From the NCBI RefSeq assembly GCF_029963765.1, contig NZ_JALBYU010000001.1, positions 496,001 to 560,000 of the forward strand: a stretch of DNA of 64,000 bases, in the 5' to 3' direction. The translations under genes and the position numbers were made by a program. A model generated the notes under the pieces. It was not told the DNA's origin, searched no databases, and worked only from the letters and a program-made list of their open reading frames with translations. Shown here one piece after another: positions 61,975 to 64,000 of this stretch. Numbering within the stretch: position 1 is the stretch's first letter; each line of letters starts with the position of its first letter. The DNA is from Pseudomonas sp. UYIF39. Lineage in GTDB: Bacteria; Pseudomonadota; Gammaproteobacteria; Pseudomonadales; Pseudomonadaceae.

Positions 61975-63072
61975 ATGATCAAAACGCCGTACTACCTCAT
62001 TGATAAACAAAAGCTGCTGGCGAACATGCAGAAGATCGCCTATGTGCGCGAACAGTCCGGGGCCAAGGCGCTCCTGGCACTCAAGTGCTTCGCCACCTGG
62101 TCGGTGTTCGACCTGATGCAGCAGTACATGGATGGCACCACGTCGTCGTCGCTTTACGAACTCAAGCTCGGTCGACAGAAGTTCGCGGGCGAGACCCACG
62201 CCTACAGCGTGGCCTGGGCCGACGACGAGATCGAGGAGATGCTCGAAAACTGCGACAAGATCATCTTCAACTCCATCGGTCAGTTGCAGCGCTACACCGA
62301 GGCTTCGGCCGGCAAGGTGCGCGGTCTGCGGGTCAATCCGCAGGTGAGCAGCTCGGATTATCTGCTGGCCGACCCTGCGCGGCCGTTCAGCCGTCTGGGC
62401 GAGTGGGACCCGGTGAAGATCGAGCAGGTCATCGAGCAGATCTCTGGCTTCATGTTCCATAACAACTGCGAGAACGGTGATTTCGGCCTGTTCGACCAGA
62501 TGCTGTGCACCATCGAAGAACGCTTCGGCGACTTGCTGCACAAGGTCGAGTGGGTCAGCCTCGGTGGCGGCATCCACTTCACTGGCGAAGGCTACGCGCT
62601 GGACGAGTTCTGCGCGCGCCTCAAGTCCTTCTCGCAAAAATACGGCGTGCAGGTCTACCTGGAGCCGGGCGAAGCGGCCATTACGCAGAGCGCTTCGCTG
62701 GAAGTCACCGTGCTCGACACCCTCTACAACGGCAAGCACCTGGCGGTTGTGGACAGCTCCATCGAAGCGCATATGCTCGATCTACTGATCTATCGCCTGA
62801 ATGCGAAGCTGGCGCCCAGCGAGGGCGAGCACACGTACATGGTGTGCGGCAAATCCTGTCTGGCCGGAGACATTTTCGGTGAGTATCAATTTGATCGTCC
62901 TTTGGCTATCGGGGATCGGCTGTCGTTCATCGACGCAGCGGGTTACACCATGGTCAAGAAGAACTGGTTCAACGGCCTGAAAATGCCGTCCATCGTGGTG
63001 AAACAACTCGACGGTACCGTCGAGGTGGTTCGTGAGTTTGGTTACAACGACTACATGTCCAGCCTTTCGTAA
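61975..63072 (+). CDS. nspC: Carboxynorspermidine decarboxylase
   Basis: The 365-residue fold-type III PLP decarboxylase makes norspermidine or spermidine from the carboxy form. The PLP Lys is K37 in LALKCFATW; GGGIHFTGEGY and GKSCLAGDIFGEY (catalytic Cys) follow. ATG at 61975 has GGAGG upstream; upstream codons belong to the gap. The synthase gene follows after 27 bp. Confidence 0.94.
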   Translation: MIKTPYYLIDKQKLLANMQKIAYVREQSGAKALLALKCFATWSVFDLMQQYMDGTTSSSLYELKLGRQKFAGETHAYSVAWADDEIEEMLENCDKIIFNSIGQLQRYTEASAGKVRGLRVNPQVSSSDYLLADPARPFSRLGEWDPVKIEQVIEQISGFMFHNNCENGDFGLFDQMLCTIEERFGDLLHKVEWVSLGGGIHFTGEGYALDEFCARLKSFSQKYGVQVYLEPGEAAITQSASLEVTVLDTLYNGKHLAVVDSSIEAHMLDLLIYRLNAKLAPSEGEHTYMVCGKSCLAGDIFGEYQFDRPLAIGDRLSFIDAAGYTMVKKNWFNGLKMPSIVVKQLDGTVEVVREFGYNDYMSSLS

Positions 63073-63099
63073 GCTGGCAGAGAAGGAGAGAGAGAAAAA

Positions 63100-64000
63100 T
63101 TGAAGAAGAACGTGCTTATCATTGGTGCAGGAGGTGTCGCCAAGGTGGTGGCCCACAAGTGCGCGCAGCACAACGATGAACTCGGTCGTATTGCTATCGC
63201 GTCGCGCAACATCTCCAAGTGCCAGGCCATCATCGACAGCGTCAAGGCCAAGGGCAGCCTCAAAGTGCCCGCCGATATCCAGGCCTTCTCGCTGAACGCC
63301 ATGGATGTGGAAGCGACCAAGGCGCTGATCCGCGAAACCGGATCGCAGATCGTCATCAACGTCGGTTCCGCCTTCCTTAACATGTCGGTGCTGCGCGCCT
63401 GCATCGATACCGGCGTGGCCTATCTGGACACCGCCATTCACGAAGAACCGGGCAAAATCTGCGAGACGCCGCCCTGGTATGGCAACTACGAGTGGAACCA
63501 CCTCGAAGAGTGCAAAGAGAAGAACATTACCGCCATTCTCGGCGTGGGCTTCGACCCGGGTGTGGTCAACGCCTATGCAGCACTGGCGCAACAACAGTAT
63601 TTCGACCGCATTGATTCGATCGACATTCTCGACGTCAACGCCGGTTCCCACGGCAAGTATTTCGCCACCAATTTCGACCCGGAAATCAACTTCCGCGAAT
63701 TCACCGGACAAGTGTGGAGCTGGCAGAACAGTCAGTGGACCAGCAACACGATGTTCGAAGTCAAACGCACCGACGACCTGCCGGTCGTAGGCGCGCAGAA
63801 CCTGTACCTGACCGGCCACGATGAAGTGCACTCGCTGTCGAAGAACCTCGACGTGCCCAACGTGCGTTTCTGGATGAGCTTCGGCGAGCACTACATCAAT
63901 GTGTTCACCGTGCTCAGGAACCTCGGCCTGCTCTCCGAGCAACCGGTCAAGACCGCCGAAGGCCTGGAAGTCGTGCCGCTGAAAGTGGTCAAGGCCGTGC
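63100..64000 (+). CDS. Carboxynorspermidine synthase (saccharopine dehydrogenase-like), partial
   Basis: The gene runs off the window after 300 codons. It joins aspartate semialdehyde to a diamine to give carboxynorspermidine or carboxyspermidine. The N-terminus VLIIGAGGVAKVVAHKCAQH is a Rossmann NAD(P) site; GFDPGVVNAYAALAQQQYF and NSQWTSNTMFEVKR are typical of the family. The start is TTG at 63100 with AGAAGGAGAG upstream. It pairs with nspC. Confidence 0.9.
   Translation, partial: MKKNVLIIGAGGVAKVVAHKCAQHNDELGRIAIASRNISKCQAIIDSVKAKGSLKVPADIQAFSLNAMDVEATKALIRETGSQIVINVGSAFLNMSVLRACIDTGVAYLDTAIHEEPGKICETPPWYGNYEWNHLEECKEKNITAILGVGFDPGVVNAYAALAQQQYFDRIDSIDILDVNAGSHGKYFATNFDPEINFREFTGQVWSWQNSQWTSNTMFEVKRTDDLPVVGAQNLYLTGHDEVHSLSKNLDVPNVRFWMSFGEHYINVFTVLRNLGLLSEQPVKTAEGLEVVPLKVVKAV

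Overview
The window is about 64 kb of a chromosome that looks like the Pseudomonas fluorescens group. The grounds are the GC-rich coding style, two OprD-type porins, REP elements with the GTGGGAGCGAGCTTGCTCGC core, and A-rich Crc/Hfq-type leaders. This placement is inferred from gene content; no 16S or other marker lies in the window. Nearly all of it is intact coding sequence. I see no insertion sequence, prophage, CRISPR array or rRNA. The only RNA gene is tRNA-Sec.

Layout. 1-2.7 kb: a Na+/H+-type antiporter and a MalY/PatB C-S lyase. 3.0-12.1 kb: a complete selenocysteine formate dehydrogenase module (fdnG with in-frame UGA and SECIS, fdnH, fdnI, fdhE, selA, selB, then tRNA-Sec). 12.1-14.2 kb: an OprD porin and a YcaC-like hydrolase. 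14.3-23 kb: a short-chain polyhydroxybutyrate locus (phaC, phaA, phaB, a divergent AraC regulator, a DUF3141 alpha/beta hydrolase with a repetitive Lys-rich tail, and a phasin). 23-28.2 kb: a nitric oxide reductase operon whose NorC carries a second c-haem domain, preceded by a tiny membrane protein. 28.4-30.3 kb: the PHA regulator phaR and a second OprD porin. 30.4-39.2 kb: an acyl-CoA dehydrogenase, a DUF485/ActP-type acetate symporter and an acyl-CoA synthetase, divergent from a soluble PAS histidine kinase and LuxR-type response regulator. 39.2-41.6 kb: an AI-2E family permease and a patatin.

41.7-51.4 kb is an accessory catabolic segment. It holds a flavin reductase, a DUF1989 protein, two LysR regulators, an amidase, an azoreductase-like flavoprotein, an NCS1 permease, a VOC protein and a creatininase, and ends in a scar of two head-to-head LysR remnants. 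The gene set suggests uptake and hydrolysis of a cyclic amide or imide, but the substrate cannot be read from the sequence. 51.4-52.1 kb encodes a fused LprI-MliC lysozyme inhibitor. 52.3-58.6 kb is the L-threonate/tetronate operon (ltnD-otnK-otnC-gntP-otnI) with a convergent DeoR regulator. 58.7-60.8 kb carries a CHAD protein and a Ppx/GppA phosphatase with a Pho-box-like site. 60.9-64 kb carries an orphan ParA, an arsC-like fragment, nspC and the start of carboxynorspermidine synthase.

Regulatory signals that go beyond gene calls are: a paired 17-bp inverted box between the DUF3141 gene and the phasin gene (candidate PhaR operators); an exact 17-mer duplicated upstream of the flavin reductase and between lysR and the DUF1989 gene; an 8-4-8 palindrome before the histidine kinase; a 12-7-12 palindrome before the NCS1 permease; a hairpin that buries the selA ribosome-binding site; three A-rich Crc/Hfq-type motifs before uptake genes; and a 26-codon leader ORF coupled to the gntP-type permease.
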